64,000 nt of DNA from Kaistella sp. 97-N-M2 (GCF_021513235.1 NZ_CP090976.1:1-64000), one strand, 5' to 3'; positions 36,452 through 45,085 are shown, counted from the first letter of the stretch. Notes: generated by a model not told the origin, from the letters alone. Made by a program: numbers and translations.

Positions 36452-37305
36452 AGTTGCAGAAAAGAATCGATGGTTTTTTTCGCTTCGGCGACATCGTGAA
36501 CGCGCAGAAGTTTCGCGCCTTTTTCTAAAGCCTTTAGGTGAAGTTTCTGCGTTTCTTCGTTGATATCGAAAGGCGATTTTCCCAGAGGTTTATATATAAA
36601 AGATTTGCGTGAAATACCAATGAGCAACGGATTTTTTCCAAAACCTATGAATTCGGTTTCGTCTAAAAGCTGATGTTGCTGGTCTACCGTCTTTCCGAAA
36701 CCAAAACCCGGATCGAGTATAATGTCTTTCACACCCAAACCTTCCAGTTCCTGAATTTTTTTTGAAAAATACCGGTTGAGCAACAAAAGCACGTCACCCT
36801 CGAGCAGTTTGTCGTGCATAGCGCCGTACGTCGCATTGCTATGCATTAAAATGTAGGGAAGCTGAGTTTTGGCCACCGTTTCGAACATTTCCGCATCAAA
36901 ATTTCCGCCGGAAATATCGTTCACAATATCGATTCCTTCCTCAAAACCAAACTTCACGACGTCCGCGTAAAAAGTATCCAAAGAAATGAAAGCCTCTGGA
37001 AATTCTTTTTTAAGCGTTGAAATTAATTTCCCGAGACGCAAAATTTCGGTTTCCGCAGATAAAAATTCTGCTTTTGGCCGCGTCGACTGTGCGCCAATAT
37101 CGATAAGGGTTGCGCCTTCGTTCAACATTTTTTCAACCTGCAGAAGAGCAGATCCTTCTTCCATATATTTTCCGCCATCGGAAAAAGAATCGGGCGTCAA
37201 ATTCAGGATTCCCATGATTTTAGGCGCAGATAAATCCAACAGTTTCCCCCTGCAGTTCACGGAATGAAAAGCCTCGGCAGGATGTGTAAAATGTGCAAAA
37301 TTCAT
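36448..37305 (-). CDS. folP: Dihydropteroate synthase
   Basis: 285-residue TIM-barrel enzyme that joins p-aminobenzoate to the pterin pyrophosphate in folate synthesis; the sulfonamide target. The two signatures are clear: MGILNLTPDSFSDGG (about residues 31-45) and IDIGAQSTRP (about 69-78). DPGFGFGKT and GISRKSFI bind pterin and phosphate, and LLRVHDV is at the end. I take the ATG at 37305 (MNFAHFTHP), since the residues before it do not look like the family. DUF1599, BT_3928 and tpiA genes follow divergently, a neighbourhood I recall as conserved in Bacteroidetes. Confidence 0.93.
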   Translation of the reverse strand: MNFAHFTHPAEAFHSVNCRGKLLDLSAPKIMGILNLTPDSFSDGGKYMEEGSALLQVEKMLNEGATLIDIGAQSTRPKAEFLSAETEILRLGKLISTLKKEFPEAFISLDTFYADVVKFGFEEGIDIVNDISGGNFDAEMFETVAKTQLPYILMHSNATYGAMHDKLLEGDVLLLLNRYFSKKIQELEGLGVKDIILDPGFGFGKTVDQQHQLLDETEFIGFGKNPLLIGISRKSFIYKPLGKSPFDINEETQKLHLKALEKGAKLLRVHDVAEAKKTIDSFLQL

Positions 37306-37361
37306 TTGGTAAAAATACATTTTATCCCCATGATCGCCCAATAACTGTCACCCAAAATTCT

Positions 37362-37369
37362 TATCTTTG
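37362..37369 (+). promoter_or_regulatory. -7 promoter box of the DUF1599-tpiA operon
   Basis: TATCTTTG, 17 nt before the ATG at 37387. Confidence 0.5.
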
Positions 37370-37386
37370 AAAAGTTTAGAAATTTT

Positions 37387-37953
37387 ATGCAGAAAACATC
37401 GAAACAGTTCGACGAAATCATCCAAGGTTGCCGAAGTTTATTCAGTAAAAAACTTCAGGATTACGGCGCGTCTTTTCGCGTGCTCCGAACGCCTTCTTTA
37501 ACGGATCAAATTCTCATCAAAGTAAAAAGTTTGCGCAATTTTCAGCTGACGAATATTTCTAAAGTGGGCGAATCTGAAGAAGAAAATTTCATGGCCATCG
37601 TCAACTATTCGATTATTGGGTTAATTCAGCTGGAAAAAGGTTTTGCTGATGATTTCAAACAGGATGCGGAAGAAATGCTGAACCTTTACGACAAATTCGC
37701 CACGGAAGCGAAAGATTTAATGCTGAGAAAAAACCATGATTACGGCGAAGCGTGGCGCGATATGCGCGTCTCCTCCATCACCGATCTTATTTACCAAAAA
37801 GTTTTGCGTACGAAACAGATCGAGGATAATGCCGGTGCAACCCTAGTTTCAGAAGGAATTGATGCGAATTATTTCGACATGCTGAATTACGCTGTTTTCT
37901 GCCTCATCAAATTCTCCGAAGAAAAAGAAATATTTAAACCGAAATTAATTTAA
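37387..37953 (+). CDS. DUF1599 protein with an internal duplication
   Basis: 188-residue soluble protein. Two copies of one helical motif are visible: LFSKKLQDYGASFRVLRTPS with ...QILIKVKSLR (about residues 18-55), and LMLRKNHDYGEAWRDMRVSS with ...LIYQKVLRTKQI (about 114-150). Both carry the DYG and R pattern of the DUF1599/nucleotide-modification-associated domain. The fold is likely related to all-alpha nucleotide-handling proteins, but function is unknown. It is the first gene of a four-gene operon ending in tpiA. Confidence 0.82.
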   Translation: MQKTSKQFDEIIQGCRSLFSKKLQDYGASFRVLRTPSLTDQILIKVKSLRNFQLTNISKVGESEEENFMAIVNYSIIGLIQLEKGFADDFKQDAEEMLNLYDKFATEAKDLMLRKNHDYGEAWRDMRVSSITDLIYQKVLRTKQIEDNAGATLVSEGIDANYFDMLNYAVFCLIKFSEEKEIFKPKLI

Positions 37954-37955
37954 AT

Positions 37956-39044
37956 ATGTTTAAAAATATACTGCGCATCATTACAGCCCTTGTTTTTCTC
38001 GCTTCCGGATTTGTGAAAGCCGTGGATGTTGTGGGTTTTTCCTTTAAACTGGAAGAATATTTTTCGCCTTCTGTTTTCAACATGCCATTTTTCGAGAAAC
38101 AGGCTTTGATCATTGCCATTGTGGTGGTGGTTCTGGAATTGGTTTTGGGCTTTTTATTGTTGATTAAAAGCCGCCTTAAAATAACACTGATGTCTTTGAT
38201 CGCGCTGTGCGTTTTCTTTGCCTTTCTCACTTTTTATTCCGCCTATTTCAATGTTGTAACCGACTGCGGATGTTTTGGCGATGCGCTGAAACTTGAGCCG
38301 TGGCAAAGTTTTTGGAAAGATATCATTCTTCTGATCGCGCTGATTATTTTATGGATTTTGTACCGAAATAATTTTGTAGAGAATATAAGGAGAAGAAATT
38401 TCATTACCTACCTTTCCGTATTTGCTTTCCTGATGATGGTTTTCGTCATCACCTGGGGTATTACGCACGAACCGTTGATTGATTTCCGCGACTATAAAAC
38501 CGGGACTGACCTGAAAGCGGAAAAGGCAAAGATTGAAAAGGATCCATCGGAGTTTAAAACATTTTATTCTTTAAAAAACACGAAGACGGGCGAAGTTTTG
38601 GCCGTTAATCAGGATGATTACGTGAATGATAAAAAATATTGGGAACAAGGGTCGCCCTGGAAAATTGAAGAGGGAAAAACGACTTCAAAAATTGTGAAAG
38701 AGGGATACGAATCCGAGATCGCAAAATTTAAACCTGAAAGTCCGGACGGAATGGATTTAACGCAGGAAATATTAAATGCACCGAAAGCAGTTTTGATATT
38801 TTCCTACCAGCCTCAAAATCTGGATTCGGAACTTCTGGCGAAAACTGAAGCGAAAGTAAAAACCAACAAAGATGCCTATATTTTGGGCGTCTCTACGAAT
38901 CCGGCAACGTTTAAAAGCCTCAATAATGCGATGATGGACGGCACTGCCATTAAAACGATCGCACGGAGCAATCCATTTGTTTTAACTTTAGAGAACGGAA
39001 AAATTGTGGACAAACGCTCCGCAAAAGATTATTTAAACTATTAA
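37956..39044 (+). CDS. BT_3928-type DoxX/MauE-like membrane protein
   Basis: 362-residue protein with a four-helix DoxX/MauE-like membrane domain (about residues 5-130), containing TDCGCFGDALKL (about 104-115), a cysteine motif typical of the family and possibly redox active. A fifth helix (about 150-170) leads to an extracytoplasmic C-terminal domain with a thioredoxin-like outline (AVLIFSYQPQN...LGVSTNP) but no CxxC. It starts 2 bp after the DUF1599 stop. Function is unknown; the MauE comparison suggests disulfide chemistry. Confidence 0.8.
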   Translation: MFKNILRIITALVFLASGFVKAVDVVGFSFKLEEYFSPSVFNMPFFEKQALIIAIVVVVLELVLGFLLLIKSRLKITLMSLIALCVFFAFLTFYSAYFNVVTDCGCFGDALKLEPWQSFWKDIILLIALIILWILYRNNFVENIRRRNFITYLSVFAFLMMVFVITWGITHEPLIDFRDYKTGTDLKAEKAKIEKDPSEFKTFYSLKNTKTGEVLAVNQDDYVNDKKYWEQGSPWKIEEGKTTSKIVKEGYESEIAKFKPESPDGMDLTQEILNAPKAVLIFSYQPQNLDSELLAKTEAKVKTNKDAYILGVSTNPATFKSLNNAMMDGTAIKTIARSNPFVLTLENGKIVDKRSAKDYLNY

Positions 39045-39069
39045 AAAAATATAAAACTAAAAGATAGAT

Positions 39070-39420
39070 ATGCAAAAATCAAATAAATCCATTGCAGGTT
39101 ACCACATTTTAATGATTCTTTCTTCTGTAGACGGCGAGTTTGCGCCCGAAGAAGGGTTAAAACTTCAGGAATATTTGGCGGATGAATTTCCGTTCAAAAT
39201 AGATCTGGACGACGAACTGGACGTAATCGCGACTTTGCAGCCCGAGGAGTGGAAAGCTCATTTCGAGTTTCACGCTCAATGTTTTTTCGACGATTCTACC
39301 GAAGAGGAGCGACAGGATTTCATGAAGTTCGCCAAATCGTTGATTAAAGCCGATGATACAGTGAGCGATCAGGAGCACGATTACTACATGATCTTAAAAA
39401 AAATCTGGAAGCTGAATTAA
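39070..39420 (+). CDS. TerB-like helical protein
   Basis: 116-residue acidic protein, all-alpha, with ILSSVDGEFAPEEG (an acidic loop resembling the TerB metal-binding DGxxxxxE motif) and a second half ending AKSLIKADDTVSDQEHDYY that resembles the same motif again. No signal peptide. The TerB-like label rests on those two acidic loops. It lies between the BT_3928-type gene and tpiA in one operon. Confidence 0.6.
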   Translation: MQKSNKSIAGYHILMILSSVDGEFAPEEGLKLQEYLADEFPFKIDLDDELDVIATLQPEEWKAHFEFHAQCFFDDSTEEERQDFMKFAKSLIKADDTVSDQEHDYYMILKKIWKLN

Positions 39421-39460
39421 TTGAAAAGAGAACGAATCGATTTAATATTTACCTGAAATT

Positions 39461-40222
39461 ATGAGAAAAAATATCGTTGTCGGAAACTGGAAAATGAATA
39501 AAAACGTGATTGAAGCCCAACAGTTGATGTTTCAATTGCTTCATTACAGGAAGAAATCCACGCCAAATTGCGAGATCTGGATCGCACCGCCTTCTTTGTA
39601 TTTAATGATGGCTAAAGACATTTACGAGCAGAATGAAATTGGTGTTTTCGCGCAGGATATGAGCGAATATGAAAGTGGCGCGTATACCGGTGAAATTTCT
39701 GCCGACATGCTGGAAGCCATTGGGGCAACCGGCGCGATCATCGGACATTCCGAGCGCAGACAATATCATGGAGAAACCGATTCGCACTGCAACAAAAAAA
39801 TAAAACTCGCTTTGGATAAAGGCTTAACGCCGATATACTGCAATGGCGAAACTTTGGAGCAGAGGAAATCCGGCAAGCATTTAGAAGTTGTGAAAAATCA
39901 GACAGAAGTAGCACTTTTCACGCTTTCTGCCGACGAAATTAAAAAAGTCGTTATCGCGTACGAACCGGTTTGGGCCATCGGAACGGGCGAAACCGCCTCG
40001 CCTGAACAGGCGCAGGAAATCCATGCTCACATCCGTAATTTGATTGCCGATAAATACGGAAAAGAAGTCGCTGAGGAGATTTCCATTTTATACGGTGGCT
40101 CTGTAAAGCCCGAAAATGCGAAAGAAATATTCTCCCAACCCGATATCGACGGTGGTTTGATTGGGGGCGCTGCTTTGAAAATTGACGATTTTGCAAAAAT
40201 TATTGAAGGATTTGAGAAATAG
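39461..40222 (+). CDS. tpiA: Triosephosphate isomerase
   Basis: 253-residue glycolytic TIM-barrel enzyme. VGNWKMNK gives the catalytic lysine and asparagine (about residues 6-13), IIGHSERRQY the electrophilic histidine (about 96-105), and YEPVWAIGTG the catalytic glutamate and start of loop 6 (about 167-176). YGGSVKPEN and GLIGGAALK form the phosphate site. It is the last gene of its operon, followed by a hairpin. Confidence 0.96.
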   Translation: MRKNIVVGNWKMNKNVIEAQQLMFQLLHYRKKSTPNCEIWIAPPSLYLMMAKDIYEQNEIGVFAQDMSEYESGAYTGEISADMLEAIGATGAIIGHSERRQYHGETDSHCNKKIKLALDKGLTPIYCNGETLEQRKSGKHLEVVKNQTEVALFTLSADEIKKVVIAYEPVWAIGTGETASPEQAQEIHAHIRNLIADKYGKEVAEEISILYGGSVKPENAKEIFSQPDIDGGLIGGAALKIDDFAKIIEGFEK

Positions 40223-40237
40223 GATCCTCACCCTAAA

Positions 40238-40265
40238 TCCCTCTCCGGAGGAGAGGGACTTTTTA
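40238..40265 (+). terminator. Terminator after tpiA, within an interspersed repeat
   Basis: TCCCTCTCC, loop GGA, GGAGAGGGA, then CTTTTT. The surrounding text (40228-40266) is of a type often scattered in Bacteroidetes genomes. Confidence 0.65.
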
Positions 40266-40370
40266 AGAAGTTTATAATGAGGAATGTTGTTTTTAAATCT
40301 AGTAAAAAAATATTTTTTTCAGAAGGCTGATTTTGAATTCAAATTAAGTTGACCTAAAGACTAATAAAAA

Positions 40371-40396
40371 TTCGGAAGCAATTGATTGCTTCCGAA
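40371..40396. terminator. Bidirectional terminator after clpP
   Basis: Perfect 12-bp arms TTCGGAAGCAAT/ATTGCTTCCGAA with loop TG; A-run on the left and T-run on the right. Confidence 0.8.
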
Positions 40397-40427
40397 CTTT
40401 TATTACGTTTCTTATTAAACCAAGAAT

Positions 40428-41111
40428 TTATTTCTCCGTTTTTCTCATCAGAACTTCATCTACCATGCCGTATTCTTTGGCTTCTGTGGAAGTCATCCAG
40501 TAATCCCGGTCTGAAGCTTTTTCCACCCATTCGTAGGTTTGGCCGGAATGTTCGGAGATGATGTCGTACAGTTCTTTTTTCAGTTTGAGCATTTCTCGCA
40601 AATTGATCTCCATATCGGAAGCAACTCCCTGCGCGCCACCGGAAGGTTGGTGAATCATCACCCGCGAGTGTTTCAGCGCGGAACGTTTTCCCTTTTCACC
40701 TGCAACCAGCAGAACCGCACCCATTGAGGCTGCAATTCCGGTACAAATCGTCGCAACGTCAGGTTTGATGATTTGCATCGTATCGTAAATTCCCAGACCC
40801 GCATAAACACTTCCACCGGGAGAGTTGATGTAGATCTGAATATCTTTCGACGCATCAGAACTTTCGAGGAAAAGCAACTGTGCGGTTACAATATTCGCCA
40901 CCTGATCATCGATTCCTGTGCCGAGAAAAATAATGCGGTCCATCATCAAACGCGAAAACACGTCCATTTGAGCCACATTCAAACGTCTTTCTTCCATAAT
41001 ATACGGCGTCAAATTGCTGGGTCCGTACATTCCCATATACTGATCCGTGGCCAGGCCGCTGTTTCCTAAATGCTTTACAGAGAAATCTCTGAAATCTTTT
41101 TTTATATCCAT
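40428..41111 (-). CDS. clpP: ATP-dependent Clp protease proteolytic subunit
   Basis: 227-residue serine protease that forms the tetradecameric barrel used by ClpX/ClpA-type unfoldases. IYINSPGGSVYAGLGIYDTM gives the oxyanion/handle region, TGIAASMGAVLLVAG the nucleophile serine (about residue 123), RVMIHQPSGGAQG the histidine (about 148), and the aspartate is near SDRDYWMT. The N-terminal 30 residues are longer than the processed mature form, which suggests a propeptide. ClpX is not in the window. Confidence 0.94.
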   Translation of the reverse strand: MDIKKDFRDFSVKHLGNSGLATDQYMGMYGPSNLTPYIMEERRLNVAQMDVFSRLMMDRIIFLGTGIDDQVANIVTAQLLFLESSDASKDIQIYINSPGGSVYAGLGIYDTMQIIKPDVATICTGIAASMGAVLLVAGEKGKRSALKHSRVMIHQPSGGAQGVASDMEINLREMLKLKKELYDIISEHSGQTYEWVEKASDRDYWMTSTEAKEYGMVDEVLMRKTEK

Positions 41112-41161
41112 TCTATTTTTTTATTTAAAACTAAAAGTCCACGTTTTTCCAGTGGCTGACT

Positions 41162-41188
41162 CAAATTTACACAAACAATATTCCACAA
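41162..41188 (-). promoter_or_regulatory. Promoter of clpP
   Basis: On the minus strand TTG (41188-41186), 16-bp spacer, TAAATTTG (41169-41162); about 50 nt before the clpP ATG. Confidence 0.45.
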
Positions 41189-41207
41189 CCAAAAATCCGC
41201 CAATGTG

Positions 41208-43133
41208 TCATAAAACGCGGAAGAGTTTTTCGTCCAGTTCCTTTCGCAAATGCGTAAGATTCATAATTTTTTTATAGGTTTCCTCGTTGTTTTCGGTTTC
41301 GGAGAGTTCGGTTTTCATGTGGTTGATGATCTTCATCACAAATGCTCTTTTGTGACGAAAAATCACATCCTGAACGATTTTCGGAACGACTTCTTCTTCG
41401 CTGCTGAAAAAAATCTGGTGTTTGCCCCAATCGCTGTTTTCATAAGGCTCTACCAAAGCATCTGCAATTTTCCCGGAAATATCTTCATCCAGTAACGTCA
41501 TAAAAAATTCGCCGGAGCGCAATTCCTTGTTTGCAATGCCGATTTTTATTTCCTCTACAATCTTTTTGTTGATCCCGGACTGAATTTCATAATTATCTTC
41601 CTGAAGATGGCCGATAATTTCTTCGATGACGGTAATTTGGTAAGCCTGATTTTCTTCGTCGGCGCGATCTAAAATGCGGTCGCCGTATTTCAGCATCAAC
41701 TCGACCAACTTTTCTTCCAAAACCAAAAGCGGATCTACGGTTTGCGAAGTTTCGGTCACCCTTTCCAACTTGGGCTGAATCTGCGCTTCCTGTCTTTGCT
41801 GTGGTGAAACCTGTTGTTTTTGAAGTTGCTTCTGAACATTCAGCTCATTAAAAAGCGACTGTTCCGAAAGGCCGAATTTATTGGAGACTTCCTTTAAATA
41901 AACTTCCTGTTTCAAAGCATTTTGAACAAAAGCCACCGATTTTACGATATCGCGGATGGATTCTGCCTTTTTTATAGGATCGCTTCCGGCTTCTTTCAGC
42001 AGAATTTCTGCTTTAAAATCAATAAAATCTTTCGCTTCTTCTTTAATGAAATTTTCCACAAACTGCTGCGGATGTTTTCTTGAAAAAGAATCGGGATCGT
42101 CGCCATCGGGGAAAAGCAAAACGCGGATGTTCATGGCTTCCGAAAGCAACATATCGATACTGCGGAAACTCGCTTTAATGCCGGCTGCATCGCCATCAAA
42201 AAGAATGGTTACGTTTTCCGTCAGTCTTTTGATGAGTTTAATCTGCTCCACGGTTAAAGCCGTTCCGGAACTCGATACCACGTTTTCAATGCCGGCCTGG
42301 TGCAGCGCGATCACATCCATATAACCTTCGACCAAAAGGCAGAGATTATTTTTGGAGATCGCCTGTTTGCTTTGATTCAGACCATAAAGAACACTCGATT
42401 TATGATAAATTTCTGTTTCCGGAGAATTCAGATATTTCGCAGTTTTGATATTATTTTTCAGAATCCGTGCGCCAAAACCTAAAACCCTGCCGGAGAAACT
42501 GTGGATGGGAAAAATCACGCGTTCGCGAAAGCGGTCAATTCCATTTGGTGCATTATCGGGAAAAATGGAAAGACCGGATTTCTCCAGAATTTTTTTGGAA
42601 TAACCTTTGTCTAAAGCAAACTGCGTGAAGGCGTTTTTCAGCTCCGGCGAATAACCCAAATGAAATTTCCGGACGATCTCATCGCGCAGTTCCCGTTCTT
42701 TAAAATAGGAATAGGCGATGGATCGTCCCTCTTCCGTTTCCAGCATCTGGTCCTGAAAAAAATCGTTCGCAATCTCGTGAATTTTGTAAAGCAGCTCTTT
42801 GTCGGTTTGGGACTGTTTTTCCTCTTCGGTAAGTTCGCGTTTATCCTCTTCGATTTCAATTCCATATTTTTTCGCGGCGTGCCGAAGCGCTTCGGGATAA
42901 GTAAAACTTTCAATTTCCATCAAAAATGAAATGGCAGTTCCGCCTTTTCCGCTCGAAAAATCTTTCCAGATCTGCTTGCTGGGCGACACCACAAAACTTG
43001 CGGTTTTTTCGTCATGAAAAGGACTCAGACCCTTAAAATTAGAGCCGGCTCTTTTCAGTTGAACATATTCGCCAATGATTTCCTCCACGCGGATGGTGGA
43101 AAATATTTTGTCGATGGTCTGCTTCGAAATCAT
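41208..43133 (-). CDS. dnaG: DNA primase DnaG with a degenerate zinc-binding domain
   Basis: 641-residue primase making RNA primers for replication. The N-terminal domain shows GLSPFHDEKTASFVVSPSKQ and KDFSSGKGG, where other DnaG proteins have C-x2-H...C-x2-C; three of the four zinc ligands are replaced, only the histidine remains. The RNA polymerase core is normal: RVIFPIHSFSGRVLGFGAR, the TOPRIM glutamate in LLVEGYMDVIALHQ, and DGDAAGIKA (about residue 310). The C-terminal helicase-binding part includes a glutamine-rich linker near residues 430-450. Start at the ATG at 43133. Confidence 0.92.
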   Translation of the reverse strand: MISKQTIDKIFSTIRVEEIIGEYVQLKRAGSNFKGLSPFHDEKTASFVVSPSKQIWKDFSSGKGGTAISFLMEIESFTYPEALRHAAKKYGIEIEEDKRELTEEEKQSQTDKELLYKIHEIANDFFQDQMLETEEGRSIAYSYFKERELRDEIVRKFHLGYSPELKNAFTQFALDKGYSKKILEKSGLSIFPDNAPNGIDRFRERVIFPIHSFSGRVLGFGARILKNNIKTAKYLNSPETEIYHKSSVLYGLNQSKQAISKNNLCLLVEGYMDVIALHQAGIENVVSSSGTALTVEQIKLIKRLTENVTILFDGDAAGIKASFRSIDMLLSEAMNIRVLLFPDGDDPDSFSRKHPQQFVENFIKEEAKDFIDFKAEILLKEAGSDPIKKAESIRDIVKSVAFVQNALKQEVYLKEVSNKFGLSEQSLFNELNVQKQLQKQQVSPQQRQEAQIQPKLERVTETSQTVDPLLVLEEKLVELMLKYGDRILDRADEENQAYQITVIEEIIGHLQEDNYEIQSGINKKIVEEIKIGIANKELRSGEFFMTLLDEDISGKIADALVEPYENSDWGKHQIFFSSEEEVVPKIVQDVIFRHKRAFVMKIINHMKTELSETENNEETYKKIMNLTHLRKELDEKLFRVL

Positions 43134-43177
43134 TCCGTAAAAATAGGAAATAAGTTTTTCTTTTCCTCTACATTTTT

Positions 43178-43311
43178 GGGCGTATCCCTCGTGGCTTTCG
43201 CTGGGGCCTTTGCACTCGGGTCGGGCTCTTCATTACAAGTCCTCAGTCGGCGCTCGCTTCGGCCGCGCCGCCTTCCGGGCTTTCCATTGCGATCCCTTAC
43301 GCGGCGGACGG
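43178..43311. repeat. GC-rich interspersed repeat in the dnaG-asparaginase gap
   Basis: A patch much richer in GC than its surroundings, running from GGGCGTATCCCTCG to GCGGCGGACGG with internal CGGCGCTCGCTTCGGC. It matches my memory of abundant intergenic repeats in Chryseobacterium-like genomes. No frame in it looks coding. The rest of this 500-bp gap holds a short tandem repeat (43332-43366), a hairpin GGCGCTCGCTTCGCTCGCGCC near 43573 and the promoter of the next gene. Confidence 0.55.
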
Positions 43312-43331
43312 AAAATTGTTGAGGGTTATGG

Positions 43332-43366
43332 TGATGAGTAGTGAGTAGTGAGTAATGAGTAATGAA
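43332..43366. repeat. Short tandem repeat of a GTGAGTA-like 7-mer
   Basis: About five consecutive units (ATGAGTA, GTGAGTA, GTGAGTA, ATGAGTA, ATGA...). Too short and without spacers to be a CRISPR; a similar GATG-rich run lies at about 47589-47650. Confidence 0.7.
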
Positions 43367-43608
43367 GAACGATTAACAGGTAATAAATTTCGGAACGTAA
43401 AGTTGGCTTCGTCAGCTGCTTTCAATTATGAAATATGATCTCTTCAATTTACACCAGTCAGGAAAACTTTAAACATCAAACTTATAATCTGCAATTTCCC
43501 GCTTTCGGGTTTCAACTTGATATCTTCTGCTTCCATCTTCCTTTCTCCAACTTCAGACGATAAAAAACTTTCGGCGCTCGCTTCGCTCGCGCCTCCAAAA
43601 AAATTCAA

Positions 43609-43616
43609 TAAATTTG
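43609..43616 (+). promoter_or_regulatory. -7 promoter box of the asparaginase gene
   Basis: TAAATTTG, 17 nt before the ATG at 43634. Confidence 0.4.
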
Positions 43617-43633
43617 ACAAACATTTTCCCGCT

Positions 43634-44638
43634 ATGAAAAAACTACTTCTCCTTTCTTTCTGTACGTTCTCCCTCTTGGTTTCAGCCCAGAAAAAATATG
43701 TTCTCGTCGTCCACGGCGGTGCCGGCACGATTCTGAAATCCAGCATGACGCCGGAAAAAGAAAACGCTTACAAAGAAAAACTTACTGAAGCTTTACATGC
43801 CGGCTACGCCGAAATTCAAAAAGGAAAATCGGCTGTGGACGCTGTTGCTACGTCAATCGTCATTATGGAAGATTCTCCGCTCTTCAACGCCGGCAGAGGA
43901 GCCGTGTTCACCAACGACGGGAAAAATGAAATGGACGCTGCCATTATGGACGGTAAAAGCAAGGCGGCAGGTGCCATCGCGGGCGTTCACACGATTAAAA
44001 ATCCCATTAAAGCCGCCATCGCCGTTATGCAAAAATCCGAACACGTGATGTTAAGCGGTGCAGGCGCGGAAGAATTTGCAAAAGACGAAAAGCTGGAACT
44101 CGTCGATCCGAAATACTTTTGGACAAAAGACCGTTGGGAAAGTTTGCAAAAAATAAAATCGAAGGAAAATTCCAAAAATTCAAAGAAAGTTTCTCAAAAT
44201 ATCTTACCTGAATCCTACGAAATCGATCAAAAATTTGGCACCGTGGGCGCCGTAGCTTTAGATCACAACGGAAACCTCGCTGCAGGAACTTCCACCGGAG
44301 GAATGACGAATAAAAAATACGGCAGAATTGGCGACGCACCCATTATCGGTGCCGGAACGTACGCCAATTCACAGGTCGGAATTTCCGCAACGGGTTGGGG
44401 CGAGTTTTTCATCCGTGCCACAGCCGCGAGAACGCTTGCAGCAAAAATGGAATATCAAAATAAAGACATCAAAACTGCCGCGCAGGATACCATCGACGAG
44501 ATCGAAAAAATGGGTGGCGATGGCGGTTTGATCGCTCTCGATAAAGACGGCAACATTGCACAGCCTTTCAATACCGCGGGAATGTATCGCGGTGCCATTA
44601 CCGATAAAGGCGAAATTTTCATCGAAATTTATAAATAA
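43634..44638 (+). CDS. Exported isoaspartyl peptidase/L-asparaginase (plant type)
   Basis: 334-residue Ntn-hydrolase that hydrolyses beta-aspartyl peptides and asparagine. The signal peptide (MKKLLLLSFCTFSLLVSAQ) places it in the periplasm. VVHGGAGTI opens the mature enzyme, FNAGRGAVFTNDG is the substrate region, and GTVGAVALD (about residues 203-211) is the self-cleavage site whose threonine becomes the nucleophile of the beta subunit; GTSTGGMTNK follows as expected. The frame extends 39 residues upstream but the ATG at 43634 starts the signal peptide. tsaE follows after 2 bp. Confidence 0.92.
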   Translation: MKKLLLLSFCTFSLLVSAQKKYVLVVHGGAGTILKSSMTPEKENAYKEKLTEALHAGYAEIQKGKSAVDAVATSIVIMEDSPLFNAGRGAVFTNDGKNEMDAAIMDGKSKAAGAIAGVHTIKNPIKAAIAVMQKSEHVMLSGAGAEEFAKDEKLELVDPKYFWTKDRWESLQKIKSKENSKNSKKVSQNILPESYEIDQKFGTVGAVALDHNGNLAAGTSTGGMTNKKYGRIGDAPIIGAGTYANSQVGISATGWGEFFIRATAARTLAAKMEYQNKDIKTAAQDTIDEIEKMGGDGGLIALDKDGNIAQPFNTAGMYRGAITDKGEIFIEIYK

Positions 44639-44640
44639 AC

Positions 44641-45048
44641 ATGCAGTTCACCATTACAACACTGGAAGAATGGCAAACCGTGCTTGCGGAAATTTTGCCG
44701 AAACTTCAGCATAAAATTCTGCTCCTGAAAGGAAATCTGGGTGCCGGAAAAACAACTTTCACGCAGTTTCTTTTGAAAAATTTAGGCAGCACCGACGAGG
44801 TCTCCTCTCCTACCTACGCCCTTGTGAACGAATACGATTCGCCCAAAGGAACGGTTTTTCATTTCGATCTCTACCGTCTCAAAAACATTAATGAAGCGTA
44901 CGATATGGGCATCGAAGAATATCTGGACAACAGTTTTCTCTGCATCATCGAGTGGCCCGAGGTTTACGAAGAAGCCCTGGAAGATCTGCCGCACCACCTC
45001 ATGACGATTGAAAATAATGGCGAAGAGCGCACAATTCATTTCAATTAA
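44641..45048 (+). CDS. tsaE: tRNA threonylcarbamoyladenosine biosynthesis ATPase TsaE
   Basis: 135-residue P-loop protein needed with TsaB, TsaC and TsaD for the t6A37 modification of tRNAs that read ANN codons. Walker A is LKGNLGAGKTTFTQFLLK (about residues 28-45), followed by the family's SSPTYALVNEY and FHFDLYRLK motifs and the IIEWPE Walker-B-like segment. It directly follows the asparaginase gene (2-bp gap). Other tsa genes are not in the window. Confidence 0.94.
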   Translation: MQFTITTLEEWQTVLAEILPKLQHKILLLKGNLGAGKTTFTQFLLKNLGSTDEVSSPTYALVNEYDSPKGTVFHFDLYRLKNINEAYDMGIEEYLDNSFLCIIEWPEVYEEALEDLPHHLMTIENNGEERTIHFN

Positions 45049-45056
45049 ATTAAAAT

Positions 45057-45085
45057 TTGTCAATCCTATAATGATTGTATCTTTG
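45057..45085 (+). promoter_or_regulatory. Promoter of the alanine dehydrogenase gene
   Basis: TTG at 45057-45059, 18-bp spacer, TATCTTTG at 45078-45085: a full consensus match, 58 nt before the ATG at 45144. Confidence 0.8.

Noticed and set aside
43332..43366. Tandem 7-mers considered as a CRISPR or satellite
   Set aside because: Units are too short, without spacers, and total only about 35 bp.
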